From positions 748,204-802,763 of the forward strand of contig NZ_FMZH01000002.1 of assembly GCF_900101435.1 (NCBI RefSeq): a DNA stretch of 54,560 bases. The letters are read 5' to 3'. This stretch comes from Pedobacter soli. Lineage in GTDB: Bacteria; Bacteroidota; Bacteroidia; Sphingobacteriales; Sphingobacteriaceae. This document shows, in pieces, positions 15,509 through 25,341 of this stretch (position 1 is its first letter; each line of letters starts with the position of its first letter). The notes under the pieces are model-generated. The model saw only the letters and a program-made list of their open reading frames with translations. It ran no database searches and had not been told where the DNA came from. The position numbers and the translations under genes are program-made.

Positions 15509-16702
15509 ATGAATTATAAATTCTGGCAGAGAAAAAAAGATGCCACTAAGAAGAAGAAAACCAAAACCCGCGAGTGGGTAGATGCTATTGTTTTTGCGGT
15601 AGTTGCGGCAACTATCATCCGGGTATTCTTTATCGAAGCCTATACCATTCCATCAGGATCGATGGAGCGTTCGTTACTAATCGGCGATTTTCTTTTCGTA
15701 AGTAAGGTAAATTATGGCGCACGTATCCCGATGACACCGGTTGCTTTTCCTTTTGCACACCACACCATGCCTTTAACCACTTCAACTAAAGCTTATTGGG
15801 ATGGCGTTCAGTGGAAATATCACCGTTTACCGGGCTTGTCAAAAATTAAAAGAAATGATGTGGTGGTTTTCAACTTTCCTGAAGGCGATACTGTTGCTGT
15901 AGAAAATCAGGTGGCCAGTTATTACGAACTGGTAAGGAGCATGGGTCGCGAGCAGGTACGCAGCACTTATACGATTGTTGACAGACCAGTTGATAAACGC
16001 GAAAACTTTATTAAACGCTGTATCGGTATTCCGGGCGATGTAATTTCGATGAGCAATGGCATTACAAGTGTAAATGGCAAAACAGAGCCCTTAAAAAATA
16101 CAGGTATGATGCCATACCGTATCGAATTTAAAACAATGGATTTTAACTATGCGGCACTGGATGAATTTAAATTGAATCTGGGGAGTTCGCCTGCGGTGGC
16201 AACCAATACCTACATTGTAGATGCATCATCAGAAATTGCCGATAAATTGAAGGCGCTGGATTTTGTTAAATCGGTAACCTTAAGTCCCGATCCGGCTGGG
16301 GCTGTTCCGGGAGGTATTTTTCCTAATGATCCTAACCGGGTTTGGAACCGCGACAATTTCGGTCCGGTTAAAGTTCCGGCAAAGGGGTGGACGGTTCAGA
16401 TCGACAGCAATACTATGCCGCTTTATTACCGAGCCATCAGGACTTACGAAGGCAATAAAGTAGAACAAAAAGATGGTAAATGGTTTATTAACGATAAGCC
16501 GGCTACGAGCTATACCTTTAAAATGGATTATTACTGGATGATGGGCGATAACCGCCATAATTCAGCCGATTCGCGCTATTGGGGTTTTGTTCCTGAAGAT
16601 CACATTGTAGGTAAAGCGCTGTTTGTTTGGATGAGCTGGGATAGCACAGCATCATTCTTACACAAAATAAGATGGAGCAGGTTGTTTATGGGGATCCACT
16701 AA
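15509..16702 (+). CDS. lepB: Signal peptidase I
   Basis: Type I signal peptidase (S26A), 397 residues, which removes signal peptides on the outer face of the inner membrane. A basic N-terminal tail precedes one TM helix (about residues 24-43). The Ser nucleophile is Ser51 in IPSGSMERS, and the general base is Lys169 in KRCIGIPGD. The C-terminal box GDNRHNSADSRYWGFVP is also present. The catalytic Ser and Lys are unusually far apart because of an insertion (about 70-160), and a second insertion lies before the last box. Such long LepB forms are usual in Bacteroidota. It ends the par-dapB block and is followed by a terminator. Confidence 0.95.
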   Translation: MNYKFWQRKKDATKKKKTKTREWVDAIVFAVVAATIIRVFFIEAYTIPSGSMERSLLIGDFLFVSKVNYGARIPMTPVAFPFAHHTMPLTTSTKAYWDGVQWKYHRLPGLSKIKRNDVVVFNFPEGDTVAVENQVASYYELVRSMGREQVRSTYTIVDRPVDKRENFIKRCIGIPGDVISMSNGITSVNGKTEPLKNTGMMPYRIEFKTMDFNYAALDEFKLNLGSSPAVATNTYIVDASSEIADKLKALDFVKSVTLSPDPAGAVPGGIFPNDPNRVWNRDNFGPVKVPAKGWTVQIDSNTMPLYYRAIRTYEGNKVEQKDGKWFINDKPATSYTFKMDYYWMMGDNRHNSADSRYWGFVPEDHIVGKALFVWMSWDSTASFLHKIRWSRLFMGIH

Positions 16703-16724
16703 ACAATTTCGAAAAAAATTTAAT

Positions 16725-16753
16725 GAGGCCTGCATTTTATGCGGGCCTTTTTT
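16725..16753 (+). terminator. Rho-independent terminator after lepB
   Basis: The hairpin ggcctgc-attttat-gcgggcc is followed by tttttta, about 25 nt after the lepB stop. It closes the parA-lepB block. Confidence 0.8.
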
Positions 16754-17016
16754 ATGCTAAAATCACCTTTTTTATCGTCGATTTTTGTGTATTACGACTT
16801 ATCCGTCATCCCAATCCGCTTATATTGATTTCTCCTGGTTAGTATAAAATGGCATTTATAGGCAATATAAATAGCTATTGGCTCATTTTACTCATTCCAT
16901 TTTTCAGATTAAATTGAAATTTATAAAATGCTAATGATTGACTTTCTTTTTAATTTTTTTAAAAAGATTTCTTTTCTTTTAATTTTTTTTATAATTTTAT
17001 GTAAACCAAATGTAAA
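16754..17016. other. AT-rich leader region of the ROK regulator gene
   Basis: No gene is seen. From about 16938 to 17000 there is a strongly T-rich tract (runs of tttctttttaattttttt and ttttcttttaattttttttat) directly before the regulator start. No clear TAnnTTTG box was found. The tract probably contains the promoter of the locus. Confidence 0.4.
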
Positions 17017-18204
17017 ATGTCAGCAACTATTAAGAAAGCACAAAGATTAAGAGCCGACATCATTAAACTGCTTTACTATAAGAAGAAATCGTCCCTAACT
17101 GATTTAAGTAAACGCACAAAAAAAAGCTTACCGCTAATTACATCCACTGTTAATGCTTTAATAGAGGATGGTTTAATTATCGAGCAAGGTTTAGCTCCCT
17201 CAACGGGAGGGCGTCGTGCATTGAATTTTTTATTGAATCCAAATTATAAAAGATACATAATCGCAGTAGCCATGGATCAGTTAACCACACAGTTAACCAT
17301 ATACGATTTGTCAAATCAAAAGGTTTTACCTACGCAGACTATTGATTTAAATATGGCTGAAGGAAAGAGCGTTGATGATTTGATCGCTTTTATAGAAGAT
17401 TGCATAGCAAAATCGGCTATTAGTAAAGAGTATTTATTGGGCATTGGTATAGGGATGCCGGGTTTCGTAAATGCAGAACGTGGCGTAAACCATTCTTTTA
17501 TGCAGGTTGATGGAGATATCAGTTTGCAGGATTATTTATCACAACAATTAGACTTGCCCGTTTATATCGACAATGATTCGAGTTTGATTGCCTTAGCAGA
17601 ATTGAATTTTGGAGAAGCAAGGAATTTAAAGGATGTTTTGGTGGTTAATATTGGTCTTGGAACGGGTTTAGGAATGATTATCAACGGTAAATTATACCGG
17701 GGCAGCAGTGGCTATGCCGGCGAATTTAGTCACATTCCATTATCTGAATCAAACGCCTTATGTTCTTGCGGTAAACGCGGTTGTTTGGAAGTAGAAACAT
17801 CGCTACTGGTAATGGTTCAAAAGGCAGAAGCTGCAGTAGAAAATGGAGAAGAAACGAGTTTAAGAACTTTGTTTAAGGATGAGAGTAAAAGCCATGTTGA
17901 CCACTTTTTGCATGCGGTTATTAAACAAGATCCTGTGGCTATTTCTATTTTAGCTGATGCTGCATTTCAGATTGGCAAAGGCTTGGCCACTTTAATCCAT
18001 ATTTTAAATCCAGAGCGAATCGTTTTAAGTGGACAGGGAGCTAAGGCAGGTAAAATGCTGCTTCCACCAATACAACAGGCATTAAACGAATTTTGTATTC
18101 CCCGTATCGCCGAACAAACAGATATTAAGTTTTCTACCTTAACCAATGAGGCTGAACTATTGGCTGCGGCGAGTTTAATGGTAGAAAACAGCTTATTTGA
18201 ATAA
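17017..18204 (+). CDS. ROK-family transcriptional regulator (NagC/XylR type)
   Basis: ROK regulator of 395 residues with an N-terminal winged-helix DNA-binding domain (about residues 5-75, LTDLSKRTKKSLPLITSTVNALIEDGL). The sugar-kinase-like ROK domain follows, with the glycine-rich VVNIGLGTGLGMIINGKLYRG and the zinc motif CSCGKRGCLEVE. It should sense a sugar or sugar phosphate and control the adjacent locus. It lies 123 bp upstream of susC on the same strand, so control of the SusC/SusD operon is likely. The ligand cannot be read from sequence. Confidence 0.92.
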   Translation: MSATIKKAQRLRADIIKLLYYKKKSSLTDLSKRTKKSLPLITSTVNALIEDGLIIEQGLAPSTGGRRALNFLLNPNYKRYIIAVAMDQLTTQLTIYDLSNQKVLPTQTIDLNMAEGKSVDDLIAFIEDCIAKSAISKEYLLGIGIGMPGFVNAERGVNHSFMQVDGDISLQDYLSQQLDLPVYIDNDSSLIALAELNFGEARNLKDVLVVNIGLGTGLGMIINGKLYRGSSGYAGEFSHIPLSESNALCSCGKRGCLEVETSLLVMVQKAEAAVENGEETSLRTLFKDESKSHVDHFLHAVIKQDPVAISILADAAFQIGKGLATLIHILNPERIVLSGQGAKAGKMLLPPIQQALNEFCIPRIAEQTDIKFSTLTNEAELLAAASLMVENSLFE

Positions 18205-18327
18205 CTAAGACCAAACAATAAACAAAACCAATTTTTTAACTAACCTAAAGTATATGAAAGAACAAAAAGGCTGAGAAATTAGAATCCCAAATTATTTTAA
18301 CTAATCTTAAACTAAACAAAATAAATT

Positions 18328-21300
18328 ATGAAAAAAATGTACTTAAGGTGCTTGAGCATATTGTTATTGTGTTTTTTAACAATTACTGCTTTTGCACAAA
18401 AGAACGTTACTGGTACGGTTAAAGACGCTACCGGTAACCCGATTCCCGGGGTAAGCATCCTCGAAAAGGGAACTCAAAACGGAACTTCTACCAATGCTGA
18501 CGGTAGATTTAGCCTTACCGTTAAAGATGGAGCGAAATTAATTATTAAATCTATAGGCTTGGTAACGCAAGAAGTTTCGGCTGCTGCTAACCTGAATATA
18601 GTGATGAATGATGATTCCAAATCGCTGAACGAAGTTATTGTTACCGGTTTTGGTGTTAAAAAAGAAGTAAAAAGACTAACTTATTCAGCAACAGCAGTAG
18701 GCGGTGCAGAATTGGCACAAGCTAATAATGCCAATGTGGTAAACGCGTTGCAGGGTAAAGTGGCTGGTGTGATGATTAATCAAGGTGCCAGTGGTCCTTC
18801 TTCTTCTTCAAGAATCAGAATCAGGGGTAACTCATCATTAAGCTCAAATACACAACCCTTGGTAGTTTATGATGGCATATTATTAGAACCTGGTACTTCT
18901 GGAGCAGACTCTTGGGGAGATGCTGCAGATTTTGGTAATATTATGAAAAACATTAACTCTGATGATATCGAAAGCATTAGTGTGCTAAAAGGTGCTGCTG
19001 CATCGGCACTGTATGGTTCTAAAGCTGCAGGTGGTGTACTCCTTATTACTTCTAAAAAAGGTAAAACTACCAAAGGTTTAGGTGTAACCGTATCACAAAC
19101 CAGTTCTTTTGATGATGCATATAAATTTGTAGACCTTCAAAATGAGTATGGAGGTGGTATTTCGCCAGTATTTGCAAAAGATGCAAATGGAATGGATGTT
19201 GTTGATCAACAAGCAGGTTATTACGTAGGTGGTTATTCTTTTGGTCCTAAATTGGATGGAAGAATGGTTAAAGATTTAGATGGGGTAGTTAGACCATGGG
19301 TAGCCAATAATCCTTTAGATTATTTTAACACAGGAAAGTTCATCAATACCAACGTATCGGTTGAAGGTGCAAACGAAAATACAACTTATCGTTTAGCTTA
19401 TACCAATTTATATAACTCAAGTGTTTTACCTGGAAATAACTTAAAAAGAGATGCGTTTGCCTTAAGAGTAACGCGTGTAATTTCAAAAGCGATTTCGGTT
19501 GATGCCAGTGTAAACTATACCATGTCGAATTCTTTGAATCCGGCAAGACAAGGTAGTGCCAATAACCCTTTATTTGCATTTACTTATTATAAACCCAGAA
19601 ACGTCGATTTAAGTACTTATATCAATAACAATATTAACCCGGTAACTGGTGGAGCTTTAGGCTCAAGCAATCGTAATCTTTACGATCCTTATGGTATCGG
19701 ATCATTTGCTTTTACCTTGCAAAATGATAACAGAACCCAAAAAGAAAATAACTTATTGGCCAATATTGATGTAAATATCAAAATCCTTCCATGGCTTTCT
19801 GCTTTGGTAAGAACCAATACAAACTTTTATAACATAGCTTATGAAAGAAAAAACAGAGGTAGTGGCGTTGCTTTTTCAGGTGGTGATTATGAGATCTCAC
19901 AAAATACCAATAAGTCATATCGTGTTCAGGGATTGTTAAATGCAACTAAACAACTTTCGGATGATTTTGAATTGAATGCTTCACTAGGTGCTGAGACTTA
20001 TCAAAAAAACCTGGGCAACTCTGCATTTTACAACAGATCGTATACCAATGGTGGACTTAAAATTGCTGATGTATACTCTATTGCGAACTCGATTAATCCA
20101 GCATCAACAACTGCTTATCCAAACTTAGGCGAACGTACAGATGCGGTTTATTTGTATGGTGATATCACCTGGAAAAACATGTTAACCTTAAACTTCAGTG
20201 GTAGAAATGACTGGTCATCGGCACTTACTTATAAAGATGGCCATGGTAGTTATTCGTACTTTTACCCAAGTGTAGGTTTATCATGGATATTCACAGAATT
20301 ACCAGCATTTAAAAATAGTTCGGTATTGTCATTTGGTAAGTTAAGAGCATCTTACTCTTATACAGGTTTATCAGCCAGACCGCAACTTACTAATACTGAT
20401 GGTTACTACAGACTGCAAGATGGTACTTTTAGCAATGCTAATGGCGGTAACCAATCAGTTTATGGGTTTAGCGATAACATTCTTAAAAACAATAATTTAA
20501 AGAATGAGTTAACCAAAGAACTGGAAATTGGAACCAATTTAGGTTTCTTAAAAAACCGTATCAACATTGATTTTGCTTACTATAAGAAAAATTCTTACAA
20601 CCAAATCTTAAGTTTTTCATTACCACAAGAATCGGGAGTAAGTTCACAATCATTAAATGCGGGTAACATCCAAAATCAAGGTATTGAAGTTTTGTTAACT
20701 GCTAAACCAATTGTATCGAAAGATTTTAACTGGAATGCTTCAGTTACTTTTACGCGTAACCGCAACAAAATTTTAGAATTGGCTCCTGGTGTAGAAAATT
20801 ACGATCTTGATTTAGCTTTTGGTAACGATATCACTTCAGTTGCCAGAGTAGGCGAAACATATGGTTCATTGATTACAGGTTACGGTTATTCATATTATCA
20901 AAAGAAAGATGCCAACGGTAATCCAATTGCAAGTCCAAGTAATGGTAAAAAAGTATTGGGTAATACTGGTTATGGAACTACTGGTGGTTATTATACCTAT
21001 GTAAGATCTCAGGATTATGATGGTACTAAGAAAAATTTAGGTACCATGATGGAGAATTATCTTGCAAGTACCAGACAAGAATTATCTTATAAAAACTTCA
21101 CTTTAGGATTCCAAATAGATGCTAAAATTGGTGGGTTAATGGCTTCAGGAACGCACCAATATGGATCAGCTAATGGTTCGTTTGCCAATTCTCTTTTTGG
21201 TAGAGATGAAGCATCTGGTGGTGTAACTTATACTGATGCGAACGGTGTGACACAGCATGATGGTATTATCCCTGATGGTGTATTAAACGATGGTTTAAAA

Positions 21301-21684
21301 GCAAATGGAGTAGATTTAGGTGGAATGACCTATGCAGATGCGGTTAAACAAGGTTTGTTAAAACCAATTCCGGCTTATGCTTATTATGAAAACTTAAGTC
21401 AATGGTCAAGTGGTATCAGAGAGTATTCAGTATTTGAAAATTCATGGGTAGCGCTTCGCGAAGTAACGGTAGGATATAACGTGCCAAGCAAGTATTTAAC
21501 TAAATTGAAAATAAATACTTTAAGCTTAAATTTAACAGGTAGAAATATAGCTTATTTGTATAAAACGGCTAAGGATGGTATTAATCCGGAAAGTATTTTT
21601 AGCAACAGGGCAGGTGCCTTTGCTGAATACGGCGGCTGGCCTTTGGTTAGAAGTTTAGGTTTTAATATCAGAGCGTCGTTTTAA
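18328..21684 (+). CDS. SusC/RagA-type TonB-dependent outer-membrane transporter
   Basis: SusC-like transporter of 1118 residues that imports oligosaccharides or other large nutrients across the outer membrane, using TonB energy. A signal peptide (to about residue 24, ...LTITAFAQ) is followed by a CarboxypepD_reg-like domain (KNVTGTVKDATGNPIPGVSI) of about 80 residues. The plug begins near VIVTGFGVKKEVKRLTYSATAV and contains SRIRIRGNSSLSSNTQPLVVYDGI and ISVLKGAAASALYGSKAAGGV. A long beta-barrel ends in ...RSLGFNIRASF with the C-terminal Phe. It is paired with the SusD-like gene 19 bp downstream. The substrate is unknown. GH29 and GH3 genes further on suggest a fucose- or glucose-containing compound. 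Confidence 0.96.
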   Translation: MKKMYLRCLSILLLCFLTITAFAQKNVTGTVKDATGNPIPGVSILEKGTQNGTSTNADGRFSLTVKDGAKLIIKSIGLVTQEVSAAANLNIVMNDDSKSLNEVIVTGFGVKKEVKRLTYSATAVGGAELAQANNANVVNALQGKVAGVMINQGASGPSSSSRIRIRGNSSLSSNTQPLVVYDGILLEPGTSGADSWGDAADFGNIMKNINSDDIESISVLKGAAASALYGSKAAGGVLLITSKKGKTTKGLGVTVSQTSSFDDAYKFVDLQNEYGGGISPVFAKDANGMDVVDQQAGYYVGGYSFGPKLDGRMVKDLDGVVRPWVANNPLDYFNTGKFINTNVSVEGANENTTYRLAYTNLYNSSVLPGNNLKRDAFALRVTRVISKAISVDASVNYTMSNSLNPARQGSANNPLFAFTYYKPRNVDLSTYINNNINPVTGGALGSSNRNLYDPYGIGSFAFTLQNDNRTQKENNLLANIDVNIKILPWLSALVRTNTNFYNIAYERKNRGSGVAFSGGDYEISQNTNKSYRVQGLLNATKQLSDDFELNASLGAETYQKNLGNSAFYNRSYTNGGLKIADVYSIANSINPASTTAYPNLGERTDAVYLYGDITWKNMLTLNFSGRNDWSSALTYKDGHGSYSYFYPSVGLSWIFTELPAFKNSSVLSFGKLRASYSYTGLSARPQLTNTDGYYRLQDGTFSNANGGNQSVYGFSDNILKNNNLKNELTKELEIGTNLGFLKNRINIDFAYYKKNSYNQILSFSLPQESGVSSQSLNAGNIQNQGIEVLLTAKPIVSKDFNWNASVTFTRNRNKILELAPGVENYDLDLAFGNDITSVARVGETYGSLITGYGYSYYQKKDANGNPIASPSNGKKVLGNTGYGTTGGYYTYVRSQDYDGTKKNLGTMMENYLASTRQELSYKNFTLGFQIDAKIGGLMASGTHQYGSANGSFANSLFGRDEASGGVTYTDANGVTQHDGIIPDGVLNDGLKANGVDLGGMTYADAVKQGLLKPIPAYAYYENLSQWSSGIREYSVFENSWVALREVTVGYNVPSKYLTKLKINTLSLNLTGRNIAYLYKTAKDGINPESIFSNRAGAFAEYGGWPLVRSLGFNIRASF

Positions 21685-21703
21685 TTATTAAAGAAATACA
21701 GAT

Positions 21704-23305
21704 ATGAAAACTATAAATAAAAGAAAAATATATTTCCTGATGGTTTCGGCTTTGCTTGTAGCGGGCGGCTGTAAAAAGGAAAGCTTTGTAGAAGCAAATT
21801 TAAATCCTTCTACCTTATACGAAGTTAAACCTGAAGATCAGTTTCTTCGTGCGGCAGTGGGTTCGCAAGACGATTTCGAATATTTTGCCGACGTTTATCG
21901 CGCAGCCAATTTATGGATGCAATATGCTACTCTAAGTACGGGAAATGGGTTGAACTTTAATAACGTTGGTTCACAATTCAACACCCGTTATGGCAAAATA
22001 TTTTACGGCAGGTTAGGTCCGGCTTTAGTCGATGCCATAAAAAATATAGAAGCCATGCCTGATGCCGATAAAAATGCCAGGGTAAATATGAAAGCGATTT
22101 CACAAATACTTTTATCGTATTATGCTTTTTATGTAAGCGATATTAACGGAAGCATTCCATATACTCAAGCTTTTCAGGCAAGATATGGTGGTACTACAAC
22201 GCCAGCTTACGATACGCAACAGGCTATATTTGCAAAAGTAGATGCAGAATTGAAAGCAGCGGTAGCTACATTGAAAAGCAATGCTGCCGGACAGATTAGC
22301 CTTGGAGGTAATGATCCTTATTTTAATGGCGATGCTACACTTTGGGCCAAAGCAGCAAATGCATTACGTTTAAAAATTGCTATACGTTTAATTAAGGTAG
22401 ATCCGACCAAAATGAAAGCTATTGCTACTGAAGTATTAGCTGATCCGGTACAAATGGCTGGGGTTAATGATTCATGGATGCTTAAAGTTGGCCCATCTTA
22501 TGCAGATGGTGGTGGTAACTTTAGCCCGGCGAATTTCGCAGCAGGTAAGCCAGTATTGGATTTTATGGTAGCCAAAGGCGATCCGAGGTTATCGGCATTC
22601 TATCGTCCAAATGCAGCAGGAAATTATGTAGGTAGTTTTACCAGTCCTGATGAAGCAAAATTACCAGCAAATGCACCATTATATGCATCGATCAATAATT
22701 TATCACAATTACAGCACAGACTATTTACTCCTAACTTTAACGAAGCTGATGGTTTAGGTGCTGGTACTGGTAAAGGATTTTTCCCTGTGTTAACTTACGC
22801 AGAGTATTGCTTTTTACGTGCAGATTTAGCAGCCCGTGGCGTTACTACCGATGTAGCCGAAACCTGGTATAAAAATGGAGTTTATGCTTCAGTTCAATTC
22901 TATAGTGATAGAGCAGTTGATGCCAAGGTAGCAAACTTTAATGCTGTAACAACTCCGGCTATTGATACCTACTATAACATGGTTGGTGTTAAATATGATG
23001 CAACTAAGGCAACCGAACAAATTGCTTGTCAGGCTTATCTTGATCTTTTCAGACAACCATTAGAGGCATGGGCCTGGTGGAAAAGAACAGGCTTTCCTAA
23101 TACTACATCAGTTGTAGCCTGGTCTGATCTGAAAGCAAATGGTACACCACTTGTTTTAGCACGTAGAGCTGGTATCGATTTATTAAGCACTACCAACTTA
23201 AACTATGCAAACCAACAGGCAGCTATTGCTGAAATGGCAAAAAATCCTGATTTTGGTAGCGGACCAAACGATGCTTTTGGTCGTGTTTGGTGGGATAAAA
23301 AATAA
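21704..23305 (+). CDS. SusD/RagB-like outer-membrane lipoprotein (SusD_2 type)
   Basis: Surface substrate-binding lipoprotein of 533 residues that forms the lid on the SusC partner. The lipobox is LLVAGGC with Cys23, followed by KKESF. The body has TPR-like helices and family features such as YAEYCFLRADLAARG and the late QAYLDLFRQPLEAWAWWKRTGFP. It fits the SusD-like_2 subgroup better than classical SusD. It is in operon with susC, 19 bp apart. A strong terminator follows, so downstream genes may be expressed separately or at a lower level. Confidence 0.93.
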   Translation: MKTINKRKIYFLMVSALLVAGGCKKESFVEANLNPSTLYEVKPEDQFLRAAVGSQDDFEYFADVYRAANLWMQYATLSTGNGLNFNNVGSQFNTRYGKIFYGRLGPALVDAIKNIEAMPDADKNARVNMKAISQILLSYYAFYVSDINGSIPYTQAFQARYGGTTTPAYDTQQAIFAKVDAELKAAVATLKSNAAGQISLGGNDPYFNGDATLWAKAANALRLKIAIRLIKVDPTKMKAIATEVLADPVQMAGVNDSWMLKVGPSYADGGGNFSPANFAAGKPVLDFMVAKGDPRLSAFYRPNAAGNYVGSFTSPDEAKLPANAPLYASINNLSQLQHRLFTPNFNEADGLGAGTGKGFFPVLTYAEYCFLRADLAARGVTTDVAETWYKNGVYASVQFYSDRAVDAKVANFNAVTTPAIDTYYNMVGVKYDATKATEQIACQAYLDLFRQPLEAWAWWKRTGFPNTTSVVAWSDLKANGTPLVLARRAGIDLLSTTNLNYANQQAAIAEMAKNPDFGSGPNDAFGRVWWDKK

Positions 23306-23316
23306 TCACTAAATTA

Positions 23317-23353
23317 AAAGAACCCTTAGTATTTTTACTAAGGGTTCTTTTTA
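23317..23353 (+). terminator. Rho-independent terminator after susD
   Basis: A near-perfect hairpin aagaacccttagta-tttt-tactaagggttctttt ends in a T-run, about 12 nt after the susD stop. The redoxin gene starts immediately after at 23364, so it relies on read-through or its own promoter. This is common for SusCD operons with attenuated downstream genes. Confidence 0.9.
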
Positions 23354-23363
23354 GTTAATAGCA

Positions 23364-23951
23364 ATGAAATTATTTAATGTTTTTTTTCGATTGGTTTTTT
23401 TCTTAGCCATAAGCCTAACACCGCTATTAATCCGCGCTCAGGAAAATTTAATATCTGCAACGAAAATAAAAACAATCAAACTGATAAATTTAAATGGTAA
23501 AGAAGGCCATCTAAATTTAGAAAAAGCAATAGTGATTGTTTTTTTAAGCCCTGAGTGTCCTTTGTGTAAAAATTACTTACCAGGCCTGGTAAAACTTCAA
23601 AATGCCAATAAACAGCTAAATTTTTATGGTATCATTCCGGGTACCAGTTATTCATTAAAAGATATTAATCAACTTAAAAATGAATATGGTATTAACTTCG
23701 GTTTATTAACAGACAGGAACAAGCAGTTGGCTAAGTATTTAGGTGCTACCACTACGCCTGAAGTTTTTTTAATCAACAAGATGGGGGCTATAACCTACAG
23801 CGGATTAATCGATAACTGGGCTACCTCACTTGGCCAAAAGCGGCTTGTAATTACGGAGAAATACCTGGAACAAGCTATAAAAGACCAACTAAACGGCAAA
23901 CAAACATTTAAAAAAACGATCCCCGTAGGATGCTTAATTAACGACATATAA
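23364..23951 (+). CDS. Secreted thioredoxin-fold redoxin
   Basis: Redoxin/AhpC-TSA-like protein of 195 residues with a signal peptide (to about residue 25, ...LLIRAQ). The thioredoxin fold has a CxxC site, SPECPLCKNY, with Cys65 and Cys68, and the cis-Pro region TTTPEVFLINKMGAITYSG. A third Cys lies near the end in VGCLI. This type is often fused to the cytochrome/copper monooxygenase that here is the next gene, whose start overlaps this stop (TAATG). It should act in the periplasm or at the surface, as a disulfide reductase or peroxide-type partner. The role is inferred. Confidence 0.88.
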   Translation: MKLFNVFFRLVFFLAISLTPLLIRAQENLISATKIKTIKLINLNGKEGHLNLEKAIVIVFLSPECPLCKNYLPGLVKLQNANKQLNFYGIIPGTSYSLKDINQLKNEYGINFGLLTDRNKQLAKYLGATTTPEVFLINKMGAITYSGLIDNWATSLGQKRLVITEKYLEQAIKDQLNGKQTFKKTIPVGCLINDI

Positions 23952-25285
23952 TGAGTTTTAAATCTTTACCCTTATTAAAAAGTATTGCCGTTGCCTTGGG
24001 TTTATTCACTGTTTTAAATAGTGCTAAAGCCCAAAAAATAACTTACTATAAAGATGTTGCACCCATTATTCAGAATAAGTGCCAGCCCTGCCATAGGCCC
24101 GGAGAAGCTGCTCCATTTTCGTTATTGACTTATGAAGATGTTGCCAAAAGAGCTTCATTTATTAAAAAAGTAACACAATCTGGCTATATGCCCCCGTGGA
24201 AGCCAGATAATCACTATCGCTTGTTTAAAAATGATAGATCTTTAACCAATGAAGAAAAGCAAACTATATTAAAATGGGTTGATGCTAAAACGCCAATGGG
24301 AGATGCTGGCGAAACACCAAAAACAGCCATTAAAACCTACATTGAGGGCACTCAGTATTCAAGAAAACCAGATCTTGTTTTAAAAACAACCTCTGCATTT
24401 AAAGTTTTGGGCGATAACAAAGAGCGGTTTATCGTTTTTAAAATCCCTTTTGACATTGGTAGCGAAAAAAACGTTGAAGCCATGGAGTTTTTCTCTTCCA
24501 ATAAAAAAGTAATACACCATGCCAACTTTGCTATCCATCCTGTAGCCGCTGATATTGACATTAATCAGGGAGTTGAATTTTTGAACCTAACAGAAGACGA
24601 CAGAACAAAATATTCGCAATACTTTCCTTTTAAAAAAACAATGACCTATTACGGTGGTTGGATTCCCGGAACATCATACGAATCTTACTCAAATAACTTC
24701 GGCTGGGTAATGCCTAAACGTGGGGTTATTCTTTTAACCATTCACTATGCACCGGTTTCAAAAGATGAAGAAAATATTTCTGGTGTAAATTTCTTTTTTA
24801 AGAAAACACCAATTGAAAGGAAAGTTGAAGTAATTAGTTTAGGATCGGCCGGTGTAGGCGAAAAGTCTATTGAGCCTTATTTTTTTATCCCTGCTGATTC
24901 GGTTAGGAAGTTCGAACTAAAAATTACCACACCACAAGATCAATCCTTATTATACATTTGGCCACACATGCATTATTTGGGCAAAGTATTCAAATCATAC
25001 GCGGTTACACCTAAAAAAGATACCATCCAGCTTGTTTCTATCCCATCGTGGGATTTTAGATGGCAGGAAATTTACCAGTTTAAAAATTTAGTAAAAATTC
25101 CGAAAGGCTCCATTTTAACCATAGAGGGTACTTACGACAATACAAAGGAAAATCCTCATAATCCAAGTAGCCCACCGCGAAACGTTTACTCAGCAAACGA
25201 TATGAAATCGACTGATGAAATGCTGACTATGTTACTCGTGTTTTTGCCTTATAAAGAGAATGATGAACAAATTATCTTAAAATAA
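23951..25285 (+). CDS. c-type heme / PHM-like copper monooxygenase protein
   Basis: A 444-residue secreted protein (signal peptide to about residue 28, ...NSAKAQ). The N-terminal mono-heme cytochrome c part has CQPCH (Cys44, Cys47, His48) and a likely axial Met80 in SGYMPPW. It is followed by two copper-monooxygenase (PHM/DBH-like) domains. All six copper ligands of the peptidylglycine monooxygenase family can be placed: His189-His190 (VIHHANF), His265 (LTIHYAP), His339 and His341 (WPHMHYLG), and a Met at about 424 (TDEMLTM). It is therefore likely an active copper hydroxylase with a built-in electron-transfer heme. The substrate is unknown. It is coupled to the redoxin gene by TAATG. Confidence 0.85.
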   Translation: MSFKSLPLLKSIAVALGLFTVLNSAKAQKITYYKDVAPIIQNKCQPCHRPGEAAPFSLLTYEDVAKRASFIKKVTQSGYMPPWKPDNHYRLFKNDRSLTNEEKQTILKWVDAKTPMGDAGETPKTAIKTYIEGTQYSRKPDLVLKTTSAFKVLGDNKERFIVFKIPFDIGSEKNVEAMEFFSSNKKVIHHANFAIHPVAADIDINQGVEFLNLTEDDRTKYSQYFPFKKTMTYYGGWIPGTSYESYSNNFGWVMPKRGVILLTIHYAPVSKDEENISGVNFFFKKTPIERKVEVISLGSAGVGEKSIEPYFFIPADSVRKFELKITTPQDQSLLYIWPHMHYLGKVFKSYAVTPKKDTIQLVSIPSWDFRWQEIYQFKNLVKIPKGSILTIEGTYDNTKENPHNPSSPPRNVYSANDMKSTDEMLTMLLVFLPYKENDEQIILK

Positions 25286-25341
25286 AGAGACTTACAAACG
25301 ATAGTGTTTTTAATTTTTGGCTTGATTTAATAATAATTATC

